A stretch of 64,000 bases of DNA from Mycolicibacter heraklionensis (GCF_019645815.1 NZ_CP080997.1:4468880-4532879); one strand, 5' to 3'; counted from the stretch's first letter, positions 28,075 through 37,607 are shown. Notes: generated by a model from the sequence alone, not told the origin. A program made the numbers and translations.

Positions 28075-29264
28075 CGGCCCGGCCCCTGCGCTTCGGGGTC
28101 TTCATCACCCCGTTCCACGCGCTGGGCCAATCCCCCACAGTCGCGTTGGAATACGACCTGGAGCGCGTCGTCGCGCTGGATCGGCTGGGCTTCGACGAAG
28201 CCTGGTTCGGCGAGCACCATTCGGGTGGCTACGAGCTGATCGCGTGCCCCGAGGTGTTCATCGCGGCGGCTGCCGAACGCACCAAACACATCCGGCTGGG
28301 CACCGGCGTGGTTTCGCTGCCCTACCACCACCCGTTGATGGTGGCCGACCGTTGGGTGCTGCTGGATCACCTGACGCGCGGGCGGGTGATGTTCGGTGCC
28401 GGACCGGGCGCTCTGCCCACCGACGCCTACATGATGGGCATCGATCCCGTCGAGCAGCGCCGGATGATGCAGGAGTCCTTGGAGGCGATCCTGGCGCTGT
28501 TCCGGGCTGAGCCGGGCGAATTGATCACCCGGCGTTCGGACTGGTTCACCCTGCGCGACGCCGCCCTGCACATTCGCCCCTACACCTGGCCGTATCCGGA
28601 AGTCTCTGCAGCCGCGATGATTTCGCCGTCCGGACCGCGGTTGGCCGGCGCGCTGGGCACCTCATTGCTGTCGCTGTCGATGTCGGTGCCGGGCGGGTTC
28701 GCCGCGCTGGAGAACACCTGGGACGTGGTGCGCGATCAGGCCGCCAAAGCCGGCCGCGACGAACCCGACCGCAACGACTGGCGGGTGCTGAGCATCATGC
28801 ACATCGCCGACACCCGCGAACAGGCGGTGGCCGACTGCACCTACGGGCTGCAGGACTTCGCGAACTACTTCGGCGCAGCCGGGTTCGTACCACTGGCCAG
28901 CGAAGTCGAAGGTTCACCGCAGACACCGACCGAGTTCGTCGAGGCCTACGCCGCGGCCGGAAGCTGCTGTATCGGCACCCCCGACGACGCGATCGAGCAC
29001 ATCACCGGCTTGCTGGAGCGCTCCGGAGGATTCGGCACCCTGCTGTTCCTCGGGCATGACTGGGCCTCACCGGAGGCCACCTATCACAGTTACGAGCTGT
29101 TGGCCCGCAAGGTGATTCCACACTTCAAAGGCCAACTCACCGCGCCCAGGGCATCACACGAATGGGCCCGGGGCATGCGGGACACGTTGTTCGGCCGGGC
29201 CGGCCAGGCGATCCAGAACGCCGTGGTCGAGCACGTCACCGAATCCGGTGGCGGGTCACACTGA
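28071..29264 (+). CDS. luciferase-like flavin-dependent monooxygenase (Rv3618-like)
   Basis: 397 residues. It has the bacterial luciferase TIM-barrel signatures: RLGFDEAWFGEHHSGG near residue 40, RLGTGVVSLPYHHPL, and GRVMFGAGPG. It is likely an FMNH2- or F420-dependent oxygenase. The start GTG overlaps the ephA stop and the stop overlaps the next start as TGATG, so ephA, this gene and the dehydrogenase form one coupled operon. The set suggests stepwise oxidation of a hydrophobic compound: monooxygenation, epoxide opening, then alcohol oxidation. This pathway is inferred. Confidence 0.9.
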   Translation: MTARPLRFGVFITPFHALGQSPTVALEYDLERVVALDRLGFDEAWFGEHHSGGYELIACPEVFIAAAAERTKHIRLGTGVVSLPYHHPLMVADRWVLLDHLTRGRVMFGAGPGALPTDAYMMGIDPVEQRRMMQESLEAILALFRAEPGELITRRSDWFTLRDAALHIRPYTWPYPEVSAAAMISPSGPRLAGALGTSLLSLSMSVPGGFAALENTWDVVRDQAAKAGRDEPDRNDWRVLSIMHIADTREQAVADCTYGLQDFANYFGAAGFVPLASEVEGSPQTPTEFVEAYAAAGSCCIGTPDDAIEHITGLLERSGGFGTLLFLGHDWASPEATYHSYELLARKVIPHFKGQLTAPRASHEWARGMRDTLFGRAGQAIQNAVVEHVTESGGGSH

Positions 29265-30280
29265 TGCGCGCTGCGGTGCTGCGCGACGGGCGGATGATCT
29301 ACCGCGACGACGTGCCGGAGCCGACGCCGGGTCCGGGCCAGGTACTCGTCGAGGTGACCGCCTGCGGCATCTGCGGATCCGACCTGCATTTCGCCTCGCA
29401 CGGCGAGCAGGTGCTGGCCGCGACGCACGCGATGTCCGGCAGCCCGTCCTCCCGGGCATCCGTCGATCTGGGCGCCGACATCTTCATGGGTCACGAGTTC
29501 AGCGCGAAAGTGCTCGAAGCCGGTCCCGGCACCGACACCTTTCCCGCCGGAACGCCCGTCACCTCCATTCCAGTTCTGTTGGCCGCCAAGGGTATTGAAC
29601 CGATCGTCTACTCCAACACCACGGTAGGCGGCTATGCCGAGAAGATGCTGTTGTCGGCTCCGCTGCTGCTGCCGATCCCGAACGGGATGGACCCCCGCCA
29701 CGCCGCACTGACCGAACCGATGGCGGTGGGCCTGCACGCGGTCAACAAGTCCGGCGTCACGCCGGGCGAGACGGCGCTGGTGTTGGGCTGCGGACCGATC
29801 GGGATGGCGATCATCGCCGCCTTACGCACCATGGGTGTGGAAGACATTGTGGCCGCTGACTATTCCTCTGCCCGGCGAGAACTGGCGACGACGATGGGTG
29901 CGCAGCGCACCCTCGACCCGGCGCAGGGATCACCGTTCGACACCATCACCCCGAAGGTGATCTTCGAGGCGGTCGGCGTGCCCGGCATCATCGACGACGT
30001 GCTGCGGCGAGCGCCGGTCGGCAGCCGGCTGGTGGTCGCCGGGGTGTGCATGGAGTCCGACACGGTGCACCCGTTCTACGGCATCGCCAAAGAGATCAGC
30101 GTGCAGTTCGTGTTGGCCTACGAACCGGCGGAGTTCGCCGCGTCACTGCGGGCCATCGCCGAGGGGCAGATCGATGTGGCGCCGTTGATCACCGGCGAGG
30201 TCGGACTCGACCGGGTGGGTGCGGCATTCGATGACCTGGCCGACCCCGACCGGCACTGCAAGATCCTGGTAACGCCCTAG
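29264..30280 (+). CDS. zinc-binding medium-chain alcohol dehydrogenase
   Basis: 338 residues from ATG 29264. The GroES-like N-domain has the catalytic zinc Cys in ACGICGSDLHF and the second ligand in GHEF. The usual four-cysteine structural-zinc loop is missing, replaced by the insert around residues 45-65. The Rossmann domain has LVLGCGPIGMA. It is the third gene of the ephA operon. The substrate is probably a diol or alcohol produced by the neighbours; this is inference from linkage. Confidence 0.9.
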   Translation: MRAAVLRDGRMIYRDDVPEPTPGPGQVLVEVTACGICGSDLHFASHGEQVLAATHAMSGSPSSRASVDLGADIFMGHEFSAKVLEAGPGTDTFPAGTPVTSIPVLLAAKGIEPIVYSNTTVGGYAEKMLLSAPLLLPIPNGMDPRHAALTEPMAVGLHAVNKSGVTPGETALVLGCGPIGMAIIAALRTMGVEDIVAADYSSARRELATTMGAQRTLDPAQGSPFDTITPKVIFEAVGVPGIIDDVLRRAPVGSRLVVAGVCMESDTVHPFYGIAKEISVQFVLAYEPAEFAASLRAIAEGQIDVAPLITGEVGLDRVGAAFDDLADPDRHCKILVTP

Positions 30281-30286
30281 AGCTGG

Positions 30287-31141
30287 TCACGCCTTAGGAA
30301 AGGCACCGGCGTCGAGCAGCTGTTTCGACCAGCCGCCGACCAGCTCAACCAACTCGCCCAGGTCGTCGCCGAGGTTGGCGACGACCGGCGCGCACGCCGC
30401 ATCCGTCGCCGTCTCGATCGCCTCGCGAGCGGCACGCCCGGCATCGCTGAGCACACCGTCACGCGCCAGATCCCGCTGCGCCAGCCGGGCCTCGCCGGCC
30501 GTGAGCTCGTCGTCGCTCCAAGCCCTGCTGCGGACGTAGGTACGCGGCGGGAATCCGCGGTAGAGCTCGGTGATCAGGCCGATCTCAACGGCGTCGAATC
30601 CCGCTGCAACCCAGGCGTTCACGTGCGCGTCGCCGCGGAATTCACGAAGCCGGTCAGCCAGCAGCCAGGCATCGGTCAGCGGCTCGCCCGCCAGTCCGTC
30701 GGCCACCACCCCCGCGAACAGCGGCTTGCCCGCCACCGAGAGGCCATCAGCGGCGCGGCGCAGCAGTTCCACCGCACGCCCGACGCCATCGGGAGCCGCA
30801 CCCAAGACCCGGCGCAGCTGCGCTACCGCACCTTCGGTGCGGGCCGCGCGAATGGTCGGCGCATCGGTCAACGTCCAGCCGTAGCCGACCGCGGGAACCA
30901 CTACGGCGGGGTTGAACACCGCGAACGTCGCGGCGATCACCTCGCCGGGCGCCTGCCCCAGCGCGGAACCGCGACTACAGAAGTACGCCGGCCCATCCGG
31001 CATTTCGACCCCACCGGTTGTGGCGGGGCTGGCACCGAAGCCCAGTGCCGCATAGCCGCGGTGACACTCCGGGGAGAAGTACACCTGGCCGGCGAACGGC
31101 TCGATGGCGTTGGACAGTGCTCGCGACGGCGCGGAGGTCAT
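30287..31141 (-). CDS. SCO6745-family protein
   Basis: 284 residues from the ATG at 31139-31141. It matches the actinobacterial SCO6745 family by segments such as VYFSPECHRGYAALGFG, PAYFCSRGSALGQ, FNPAVVVPAV and GFPPRTYVRSRAWSDDEL. It has no known motif for cofactor or metal and no signal peptide. It converges on the dehydrogenase gene with only 6 bases between stops. Function is unknown. Confidence 0.82.
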   Translation of the reverse strand: MTSAPSRALSNAIEPFAGQVYFSPECHRGYAALGFGASPATTGGVEMPDGPAYFCSRGSALGQAPGEVIAATFAVFNPAVVVPAVGYGWTLTDAPTIRAARTEGAVAQLRRVLGAAPDGVGRAVELLRRAADGLSVAGKPLFAGVVADGLAGEPLTDAWLLADRLREFRGDAHVNAWVAAGFDAVEIGLITELYRGFPPRTYVRSRAWSDDELTAGEARLAQRDLARDGVLSDAGRAAREAIETATDAACAPVVANLGDDLGELVELVGGWSKQLLDAGAFPKA

Positions 31142-31206
31142 CGCCTCAGTGTGCCGCACGGGTCTTTTCCGCCGGCGCGTGCATCGACTCCGATAGGGTG
31201 CCAAGC

Positions 31207-31950
31207 ATGCCGACACACAGTGCCCGGATGGCTCTCCGCTGGTCGATGACGCTGGCGCTGGCCGGCGTGGCCGCCCTCGCGATGGCCGGCTGCGACGCCG
31301 CGCCGAGCGGCGGCCAGGACATCCCACGCCAGGTGACCGTCGTGGGCACCGGTGAGGTCCAGGGGGTTCCGGACACCCTGACCACCGAGGCGGGCATCGA
31401 GTTCGTCGCCGGAGACGTCACCAGCGCGATGAACCAGACCAGCGAGCGTCAGCAGGCGGTGATCGACGCGCTGGTGGACGCCGGCGTGGACCGCAAGGAC
31501 ATCAGCACCACCCAGGTCAGCCTGCAGCCGCAGTACGGCAATCCCGACGCCAGCGGGTCGGCGACCATCACCGGCTACCGGGCCGGCAACACCATCCGGG
31601 TCAAGGTCGAGCGCGATTCCGCCTCCCAGGTGCTGGCGGTGATCGTGCGGGCCGGCGGGGACGCCACCCGGATCAATGGGGTGAGCTACTCCATCGAGGA
31701 CGATTCGGCACTGGTGCGCGGCGCCCGGGAGCGGGCCTTCAACGACGCCAAGGACCGCGCCGAGCAGTACGCCCAGCTGTCGGGCCTGCGACTCGGCCAG
31801 GTGATCTCGATCTCCGAGGTGGCCGGCGGGACACCGCCGCCGATGCCGGTCGGGATGCCGATGCCCCGGGCGATGGCCGCGGCTCCCCCGGTTGAGCCCG
31901 GCCAGCAGACCGTGAGCTTCACGGTGACGGCGGTCTGGGAGCTGAGCTAA
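31207..31950 (+). CDS. lpqG: LpqG-type SIMPL-domain lipoprotein
   Basis: 247 residues from ATG 31207. The lipobox LAMAGC puts the lipidated Cys near residue 29. The mature protein is one SIMPL (DUF541) domain, recognisable by TVVGTGEVQGVPDTL, the DRKDISTTQVSLQPQY block and the repeated RERAFNDAKDRAEQYAQLSGLRLGQV helix. Rv3623 (lpqG) is the M. tuberculosis counterpart and lies two genes from hpt there. Here about 16 kb of extra DNA separates lpqG from hpt. The function of SIMPL proteins in mycobacteria is not settled. Confidence 0.9.
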   Translation: MPTHSARMALRWSMTLALAGVAALAMAGCDAAPSGGQDIPRQVTVVGTGEVQGVPDTLTTEAGIEFVAGDVTSAMNQTSERQQAVIDALVDAGVDRKDISTTQVSLQPQYGNPDASGSATITGYRAGNTIRVKVERDSASQVLAVIVRAGGDATRINGVSYSIEDDSALVRGARERAFNDAKDRAEQYAQLSGLRLGQVISISEVAGGTPPPMPVGMPMPRAMAAAPPVEPGQQTVSFTVTAVWELS

Positions 31951-32062
31951 GACTCCCAACCTTCTGATCCGTAGTCAGATCTCACTCCACAGCCTTCCAA
32001 CTGTGGCCGCAGTTATCCACAACTAGCGACCCTGACAAAAAGCTTGAGTCAGTGGAACACGC

Positions 32063-32068
32063 TATAAT
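32063..32068 (+). promoter_or_regulatory. -10 promoter element of the DUF222-HNH gene
   Basis: A perfect TATAAT, rare in this GC-rich window, ends 7 bases before the ATG at 32076. A transcript starting at the A of the ATG would be leaderless, which is common in mycobacteria. There is no good -35 at 16-18 bases; TTGAGT at 32044-32049 is too close. Confidence 0.7.
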
Positions 32069-32083
32069 CGAACACATGTTCGA
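32068..32083 (+). promoter_or_regulatory. LexA SOS box
   Basis: TCGAAC-ACAT-GTTCGA is an exact match to the mycobacterial SOS box TCGAAC-N4-GTTCGA and a perfect palindrome. It overlaps the last base of the -10 element and contains the ATG of the downstream gene, so bound LexA would block transcription initiation. Members of the 13E12 repeat family in M. tuberculosis are known LexA targets. Confidence 0.9.
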
Positions 32084-33605
32084 GTCATCGCCATCGAGGC
32101 TTCCCTCTGCGGAGTCGATCGCGCGGCTGTCTGAGCGCTTTGAGCGGCGGTATCCGTCGGTGACGCCGGAGTCGGCGGCGTTGGTGGATCGGATTTGCGC
32201 CTCGGCGCGGGCGGAGAATCGGGCGGCAGCCGCGCACTTGGTGGCGATCGGGGAGTTGTTTGCGCTGCGGTTGAGTCGCTGTGGTGAGACCGAGGAGTGG
32301 GCGGTCGACACCGAGGCGGCAGTGGCCGCCGAGGTCGCCGCGGCGTTGCGGATCAGCCAAGGGCTGGCGGGCAGTCGGCTGCGGTATGCCCGGGCGATGC
32401 GTGAGCAGCTGCCGCAGGTGGCGCAGGTCTTTGCGGCCGGTGATATCGATCTGCGGTTGTTTCAGACGATGGTGTATCGCACCGGGTTGATCACCGACCG
32501 TGAGGTGTTGGCGGCCGTGGATGGGCAGTTGGCGGTGCAGGTGGTGCGCTGGCCGTCGCTGACGATGAGCCGGTTGGCGGGCAAGATCGACAAGATCGTG
32601 GCCAAAGCCGACGCCGATGCGGTGCGCCGCCGCAAGGAACGGCAGGCCGAACGCGAGATCCTGTTCGGGGACTACGTCGAAGGCGGTCTCTCGGAGATCC
32701 AGGGCAGCCTGTTCAGCGTCGATGCGCGTGCGGTGGATAAGGCCTTGGATGCGTTGGCGGCCACGGTCTGTGAGCACGACCCACGGACTCGCGCGCAGCG
32801 GCGCGCCGATGCCATGGGGGCGTTGGCGGCGCGGGCGGATCGGCTGGGATGCCGCTGCGGCCGGTCCGACTGTGCGGCAGGTGGGCGCCCGGGCGCCTCG
32901 CCGGTGGTGATTCATGTGATCGCTGAGCAGACCACCGTCGACGGGACCGGTGAGCAGCCGGGCTCCATAGTCGAGGCCGATGGACTCATCCCGCCGGAGT
33001 TGATCGCCGAACTCGCCAAATCGGCCCGGCTGGTGTCGTTGGTGCACCCCACCGACGCCCCACCCGAGCCCGGGTATGTGCCCTCCAAAGCATTGGCGGA
33101 TTTTGTGCGGTGCCGGGACATGACGTGTCGCTGGCCGGGCTGTGACCGGCCAGCACTCGACTGCGACATCGACCACACCATTCCCCGCGGTGACGGCGGC
33201 CTCACCCATCCCTCGAACCTCAAATGCTATTGCCGCACCCACCATCTGGTGAAAACGTTCTGGGGCTGGCGCGATCAGCAACTGCCCGACGGCACGGTGA
33301 TCCTGACCTCACCGGCAGGGCAGACCTACGTCACTACCCCGGGCAGCTCCCTGCTGTTCCCGCACCTGTGCGCACCCACCGGGGAACTGCCGGCGCCCCA
33401 GCGGCGCGACGAGGACCGCTGTGGTGACCGCACCGCGATGATGCCCCGCCGACGGCGCACCCGCGCCCAGCACCGCGCCGCCCGCATCGCCACCGAACGC
33501 AATCACAACCGCAAGGCCCGCCAAGCCCGACGCACCGCACGCGACGCCATCTGGTTCCCGAAAGTAGCCCCCGGCATCGACCCCGACGACCCACCGCCCT
33601 TCTAA
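32076..33605 (+). CDS. DUF222 / HNH endonuclease protein (13E12 repeat family)
   Basis: 509 residues from ATG 32076. A GTG 8 codons upstream is also in frame, but the ATG lies exactly where a leaderless transcript from the TATAAT would begin. DUF222 covers about 20-330, and the HNH nuclease domain lies near 350-400 with RCRDMTCRWPGCD, DIDHTIPRGDGG and CRTHH intact (zinc cysteines and catalytic His). A basic C-terminal tail follows. These mobile-like genes are multicopy in mycobacteria. One also lies near Rv0096 in M. tuberculosis (Rv0094c), beside the same metallophore operon, which may explain how the operon moved. It is SOS-controlled by the LexA box. Confidence 0.93.
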   Translation: MFESSPSRLPSAESIARLSERFERRYPSVTPESAALVDRICASARAENRAAAAHLVAIGELFALRLSRCGETEEWAVDTEAAVAAEVAAALRISQGLAGSRLRYARAMREQLPQVAQVFAAGDIDLRLFQTMVYRTGLITDREVLAAVDGQLAVQVVRWPSLTMSRLAGKIDKIVAKADADAVRRRKERQAEREILFGDYVEGGLSEIQGSLFSVDARAVDKALDALAATVCEHDPRTRAQRRADAMGALAARADRLGCRCGRSDCAAGGRPGASPVVIHVIAEQTTVDGTGEQPGSIVEADGLIPPELIAELAKSARLVSLVHPTDAPPEPGYVPSKALADFVRCRDMTCRWPGCDRPALDCDIDHTIPRGDGGLTHPSNLKCYCRTHHLVKTFWGWRDQQLPDGTVILTSPAGQTYVTTPGSSLLFPHLCAPTGELPAPQRRDEDRCGDRTAMMPRRRRTRAQHRAARIATERNHNRKARQARRTARDAIWFPKVAPGIDPDDPPPF

Positions 33606-33698
33606 CGGCCCCGTGGGTTCGAGCTGCGGGCGTGGGAACTTTCCACGTGCCTCGTCCGACTCATTGGGCGATGACTTGTCCCAACGCTTGCGCCATCT

Positions 33699-36617
33699 AT
33701 GACAGCCGCTGCTGGTCCTGAGATCACCTCTCCTGCACCGGCGCCGCTACCCCGGGCAGAACACTCCGCCGTCGCCACCTGGATTCGGCGGCTCGCCGTC
33801 CCGATCATCCTCGGATGGCTCGCAGTCGTCGTCGTCCTCAGCACCGCGGTGCCGCCGCTCGAGATCGTCGGCCAGATGCGCTCGGTGCCCATGAGCCCAG
33901 ACTTTGCACCATCGGTAACCGCGATCAAGCGCGTCGGCCAGGTCTTCGGCGAATACACCTCCGACAGCTCGGCGATGATCCTCCTCGAGGGCCAGCAACC
34001 ACTCGGCGACGATGCGCACCGCTACTACGATGCCCTCGTCAACAGGCTCAACGCCGATACCGCTCATGTCGAACATGTGCAGGATTTCTGGGCAGATCCG
34101 CTGACTGCAGCCGGCGCGCAGAGCAACGACGGCCGAGCGGCCTACGTGCAGGTCTACCTGGCCGGAAATCAGGGCGAGACACTGGCGAACGAGTCGCTTG
34201 AGGCGGTCCGCAGAATCGTCACCGCGGTCGAAGCCCCTCCGGGAACGCGCACCCATGTCACCGGCCCCGCGGCTCTGGCCGCCGACGAGCAGGTAGCCGG
34301 TGACCACAGCGCGCAAGTCATCGTGGGTCTTACGTTCTTGGTCATCACTGCGATGATTCTGTTGGTATACCGGTCGATAAGCACCGGTTTGATTGTCTTG
34401 GCGTTGGTGTTTCTCGCCCTCGCAGCGGCGCGCGGCGTGGTGGCCTGGCTCGCCTACTTCCATCTCATCGGTCTGACCACCTTCGCAACCAACCTGCTGG
34501 TCACCTTGGCCATCGCCGCCGCGACCGACTACGCGATCGTTCTGGTCGGCCGTTATCAGGAAGCCAGGGCAGCCGGTCAAGACCGCGAAACCGCCTACCA
34601 CTCAATGTTCGACGGAACGGCGCACGTGATCCTGGCGTCGGGCTCGACGATCGCAGGTGCCACGTTCTGTCTGCACTTCACCCGGCTCCCCTACTTTCAG
34701 ACGCTCGGCATTCCGCTGGCCGCCGGAATGGTCGTCGCAACGCTGGTGGCGCTGACGCTCGGCCCGGCGATCATCACCGTGACCAGCCGTCGAGGACTCC
34801 TGGAACCCAAGCGCGCCATGCGAATCCGCGGCTGGCGCAAAATCGGTGCAGTCATCGTCCGATGGCCGGCTCCGGTGTTGGTGGCCAGTACTTTGCTGAC
34901 CCTGATCGGGCTGCTGACGCTGCCCGGCTATCGCACCAGCTACAACGAACGCCGCTACCTTCCTTCGGATCTGCCTTCCACCGCCGGCTATGCCGCAGCC
35001 GAACAGCACTTCTCCACGGCGCGGATGAATCCCGAGGTCTTGCTGGTGGAGACCGATCGGGATCTGCGCAATCCGGCAGACTTCTTGGTGATCGACAAGA
35101 TCGCCAAGAGGGTCGTGCGCCAACCTGGGATAAGCCGGGTCCAGACGATCACCCGCCCGGATGGGACGCCATTGACGTTCAGCACGCTGCCGGCTCAGCT
35201 CAGCCTGCAGGGCACCGTGCAGGTACTCAATCAGGGATACCTGCAGGACCGCATGAAGGAACTCCGCGCCAGTGTCGAAGATCTGCAGCGCGGCATCGAC
35301 GCCATGGAGCAGATGCAGCTGTTGATGACCGAGATGGCCGCCACCACCCACAGCATGGTCGGCAAGACACATCGGCTAGCCTCTGACACTTCGGAATTGC
35401 GGAATCATCTGGCTGACTTCGATGACTTCCTGCGACCGCTGCGCAGCTACCTGTACTGGGATCCGCATTGTTATGACATCCCGACCTGCTGGGCCCTGCG
35501 ATCGGTCTTCGATGCCCTCGACGGCACCGATGTAGTGAGCGGCGACATCGACCAGGTGCTACCCGACCTCGATCGACTCGACGCCCTGATGCCACAGATG
35601 CTCCGGCAACTGCCCGCACAGATCCAGTCACTGACGTCGGCTCAGACGGCGATGCTCACCATGTATTCCGCCCAGAGCGGCCTGCTGGATCAGACCGCGG
35701 CGATGCTGGACAACCAGTCCGCAATGGGCACGGCGTTCAACGACTCGAAGAACGACGACACGTTCTATCTGCCACCTGAGGTCTTCGGCAACCAGGACTT
35801 CAAACGCGGCTTGAAGGTGTTTCTGTCACCGGACGGCCACGCCGTTCGGTTCATCGTCACGCACGACGGCGATCCCCTAACCCCCGAAGGGATCACACAC
35901 GTCGACGGCATCAAGCACGCCGCCAAGGAGGCCATCAAAGGCACTCCGCTGGAAGGTTCGAAGATCTACGTCGGCGGTACGGCGTCGGTGTTCAAGGACA
36001 TGCAGGAGGGCAACAACTACGACCTCTTGGCAGTCGGTATAGCCGCGCTGTGCCTGATCTTCATCATCATGTTGATCATTACCCGCAGCGTGATCGCCGC
36101 CGCAGTGATCGTCGGCACCGTGCTGGCGTCGCTGGGGGCGTCGTTTGGCTTGTCGATCTTGTTGTGGCAGCACATCATCGGTTTGGAGCTGCACTTTATG
36201 GTGATGGCGATGTCGCTGATCATCCTGCTGGCTGTTGGCTCGGACTACAACCTGCTGCTGGTCGCCAGGTTCAAAGAAGAGATCAACGCCGGGCTGAACA
36301 CCGGAATCATTCGAGCGATGGGCGGCACAGGTTCGGTGGTGACCTCGGCCGGAGTGGTGTTCGCCTTGACGATGCTGTCGATGGCGGTCAGTGATCTGAT
36401 GGTGGTGGCACAGATCGGCACCACCATCGCACTCGGGCTGCTGTTCGACACTTTGGTTATTCGCTCGTTTGTCACGCCATCGATCGCCGCGCTGCTGGGC
36501 AAGTGGTTCTGGTGGCCGCAGGCGGTTCGGACACGTCCAACCCCAGACCACTCGCTGGTTGCGAAATTGGTTGACCTGGAAGAACACTCAAGACCGACGG
36601 TATCGATCGGGAGCTGA
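33699..36617 (+). CDS. MmpL-family RND transporter
   Basis: 972 residues from ATG 33699. It has the usual two MMPL halves: one transmembrane helix near residue 30, a periplasmic loop, five helices from about 205 to 370, then a second periplasmic domain with a long helical hairpin (about 490-740), and helices from 770 to the end. Proton-relay Asp-Tyr pairs are present in both halves (AATDYAIVL and GSDYNLLL). The C-terminal GTTIALGLLFDTLVIRS is typical of the MmpL4/5-like group. No mmpS gene is adjacent. The location 2 kb before the metallophore operon suggests it exports the lipopeptide, but no direct link can be seen. Confidence 0.94.
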   Translation: MTAAAGPEITSPAPAPLPRAEHSAVATWIRRLAVPIILGWLAVVVVLSTAVPPLEIVGQMRSVPMSPDFAPSVTAIKRVGQVFGEYTSDSSAMILLEGQQPLGDDAHRYYDALVNRLNADTAHVEHVQDFWADPLTAAGAQSNDGRAAYVQVYLAGNQGETLANESLEAVRRIVTAVEAPPGTRTHVTGPAALAADEQVAGDHSAQVIVGLTFLVITAMILLVYRSISTGLIVLALVFLALAAARGVVAWLAYFHLIGLTTFATNLLVTLAIAAATDYAIVLVGRYQEARAAGQDRETAYHSMFDGTAHVILASGSTIAGATFCLHFTRLPYFQTLGIPLAAGMVVATLVALTLGPAIITVTSRRGLLEPKRAMRIRGWRKIGAVIVRWPAPVLVASTLLTLIGLLTLPGYRTSYNERRYLPSDLPSTAGYAAAEQHFSTARMNPEVLLVETDRDLRNPADFLVIDKIAKRVVRQPGISRVQTITRPDGTPLTFSTLPAQLSLQGTVQVLNQGYLQDRMKELRASVEDLQRGIDAMEQMQLLMTEMAATTHSMVGKTHRLASDTSELRNHLADFDDFLRPLRSYLYWDPHCYDIPTCWALRSVFDALDGTDVVSGDIDQVLPDLDRLDALMPQMLRQLPAQIQSLTSAQTAMLTMYSAQSGLLDQTAAMLDNQSAMGTAFNDSKNDDTFYLPPEVFGNQDFKRGLKVFLSPDGHAVRFIVTHDGDPLTPEGITHVDGIKHAAKEAIKGTPLEGSKIYVGGTASVFKDMQEGNNYDLLAVGIAALCLIFIIMLIITRSVIAAAVIVGTVLASLGASFGLSILLWQHIIGLELHFMVMAMSLIILLAVGSDYNLLLVARFKEEINAGLNTGIIRAMGGTGSVVTSAGVVFALTMLSMAVSDLMVVAQIGTTIALGLLFDTLVIRSFVTPSIAALLGKWFWWPQAVRTRPTPDHSLVAKLVDLEEHSRPTVSIGS

Positions 36618-36634
36618 CCACCATCGGTTGCGAC

Positions 36635-36672
36635 GAAGCGGACGCCCCGACGAGAGTCCGAGCGCCCGCTTC
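36635..36672. terminator. possible bidirectional terminator between mmpL and the porin gene
   Basis: GAAGCGG (36635-36641) pairs with CCGCTTC (36666-36672), and inside it CGGAC (36639-36643) pairs with GTCCG (36656-36660). The two stems compete or form a bulged hairpin. It lies in the 78-base gap between convergent genes. No T-tract is present. Confidence 0.35.
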
Positions 36673-36695
36673 CCTCAGCGCACTGCAGTTCCGCG

Positions 36696-37607
36696 TCAGT
36701 CCGTCCCGGCCACAAACATATCCAAGAGATTGACCAACGACGCGATGAGACCAATACCCTCACCCGGGGCCGAGTACGGCATGCCCATCCCTACCATCTG
36801 CAGGTCGAGACCGAGCGAGTTGTAGATCGAACCACCGATGCTGCCGGAATCTGTTACCCCGGGCGTGAAAAGACCGCCGAAATCGAAGCTGGCACCGAGG
36901 ACCGCATTGCCTTCCGGAACTTGCAAAGCATCATTCAGTAACGGAACCAACGCATCAAGGTTCAAGGTGGCGCCGTTGAAGAACGCACCGACAACGTTGG
37001 CCGGAGCGGCCAGAAGCCCTTGCAGCGCAGCCTCAAAGTCGCCATCGCCGATACTGTCGACGATCGACCCGATGCTGTTGATCAGCTCTACCCCGGGACT
37101 CACCAGCGGGCCGATCAGCCCCATCAGGACGCCGCTCAACGGTGACGACAAGAGCGTCAGAATTGTGGCCGCGGGCTCGGCAGCGTCTACCGGCACGACA
37201 CCCATACCCATGTCCATCCCGGCCAGATACTGCAGGCCCCAGAGATGACTCCAGTCCAGAGTTTGAGCCGCCAAGTCCGAGCCCTCGGGCGTTGCCACGT
37301 CGACGCCGATGAACGTTATTGCGGCCAAAGCCTCTTGCAGCGAGCCGGGGAAACCGAAGTCAGCTTCCTTGATTGCGTCGAAGACGTCGGTGGCGTTGGC
37401 CAGCGTGGTGTTGAAAACGTCGGCCCATGGCCCGAACAGGTCGAGTGACGCGGTCAGTTGCACAGACGGCGGCACGGCCCCACCGAGCGCCGGCGCCACC
37501 GGGCTTACTGCGATTATTCCGGTAAGGGCCAGTGCGGTCCCCCCGGCCATGAGGCCACCGATGCCGAGTTGCGATGCGAGGTCGTGAGCGTGATGAGACG
37601 ATTTCAT
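36696..37607 (-). CDS. GjpA-type outer-membrane porin family protein
   Basis: 303 residues from the ATG at 37605-37607. An N-terminal signal-like hydrophobic segment (GGLMAGGTALALTGIIAVSPVAPAL) is followed by a weakly polar region. The diagnostic block GDGDFEAALQGLLAAPANVVGAFFNGATLNLDALVPLL is the conserved core of the actinobacterial GjpA family, described first from a Gordonia porin. Beta-barrel function is inferred from family membership only. Being inside the metallophore island, it could provide outer-membrane passage for the metal complex or a small solute. Confidence 0.8.
   Translation of the reverse strand: MKSSHHAHDLASQLGIGGLMAGGTALALTGIIAVSPVAPALGGAVPPSVQLTASLDLFGPWADVFNTTLANATDVFDAIKEADFGFPGSLQEALAAITFIGVDVATPEGSDLAAQTLDWSHLWGLQYLAGMDMGMGVVPVDAAEPAATILTLLSSPLSGVLMGLIGPLVSPGVELINSIGSIVDSIGDGDFEAALQGLLAAPANVVGAFFNGATLNLDALVPLLNDALQVPEGNAVLGASFDFGGLFTPGVTDSGSIGGSIYNSLGLDLQMVGMGMPYSAPGEGIGLIASLVNLLDMFVAGTD

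Noticed and set aside
32013..32021. TTATCCACA, a perfect DnaA-box consensus upstream of the DUF222-HNH gene
   Set aside because: It is a single box with no cluster, no AT-rich unwinding region and no dnaA/dnaN context. A single 9-mer can occur by chance in 64 kb.
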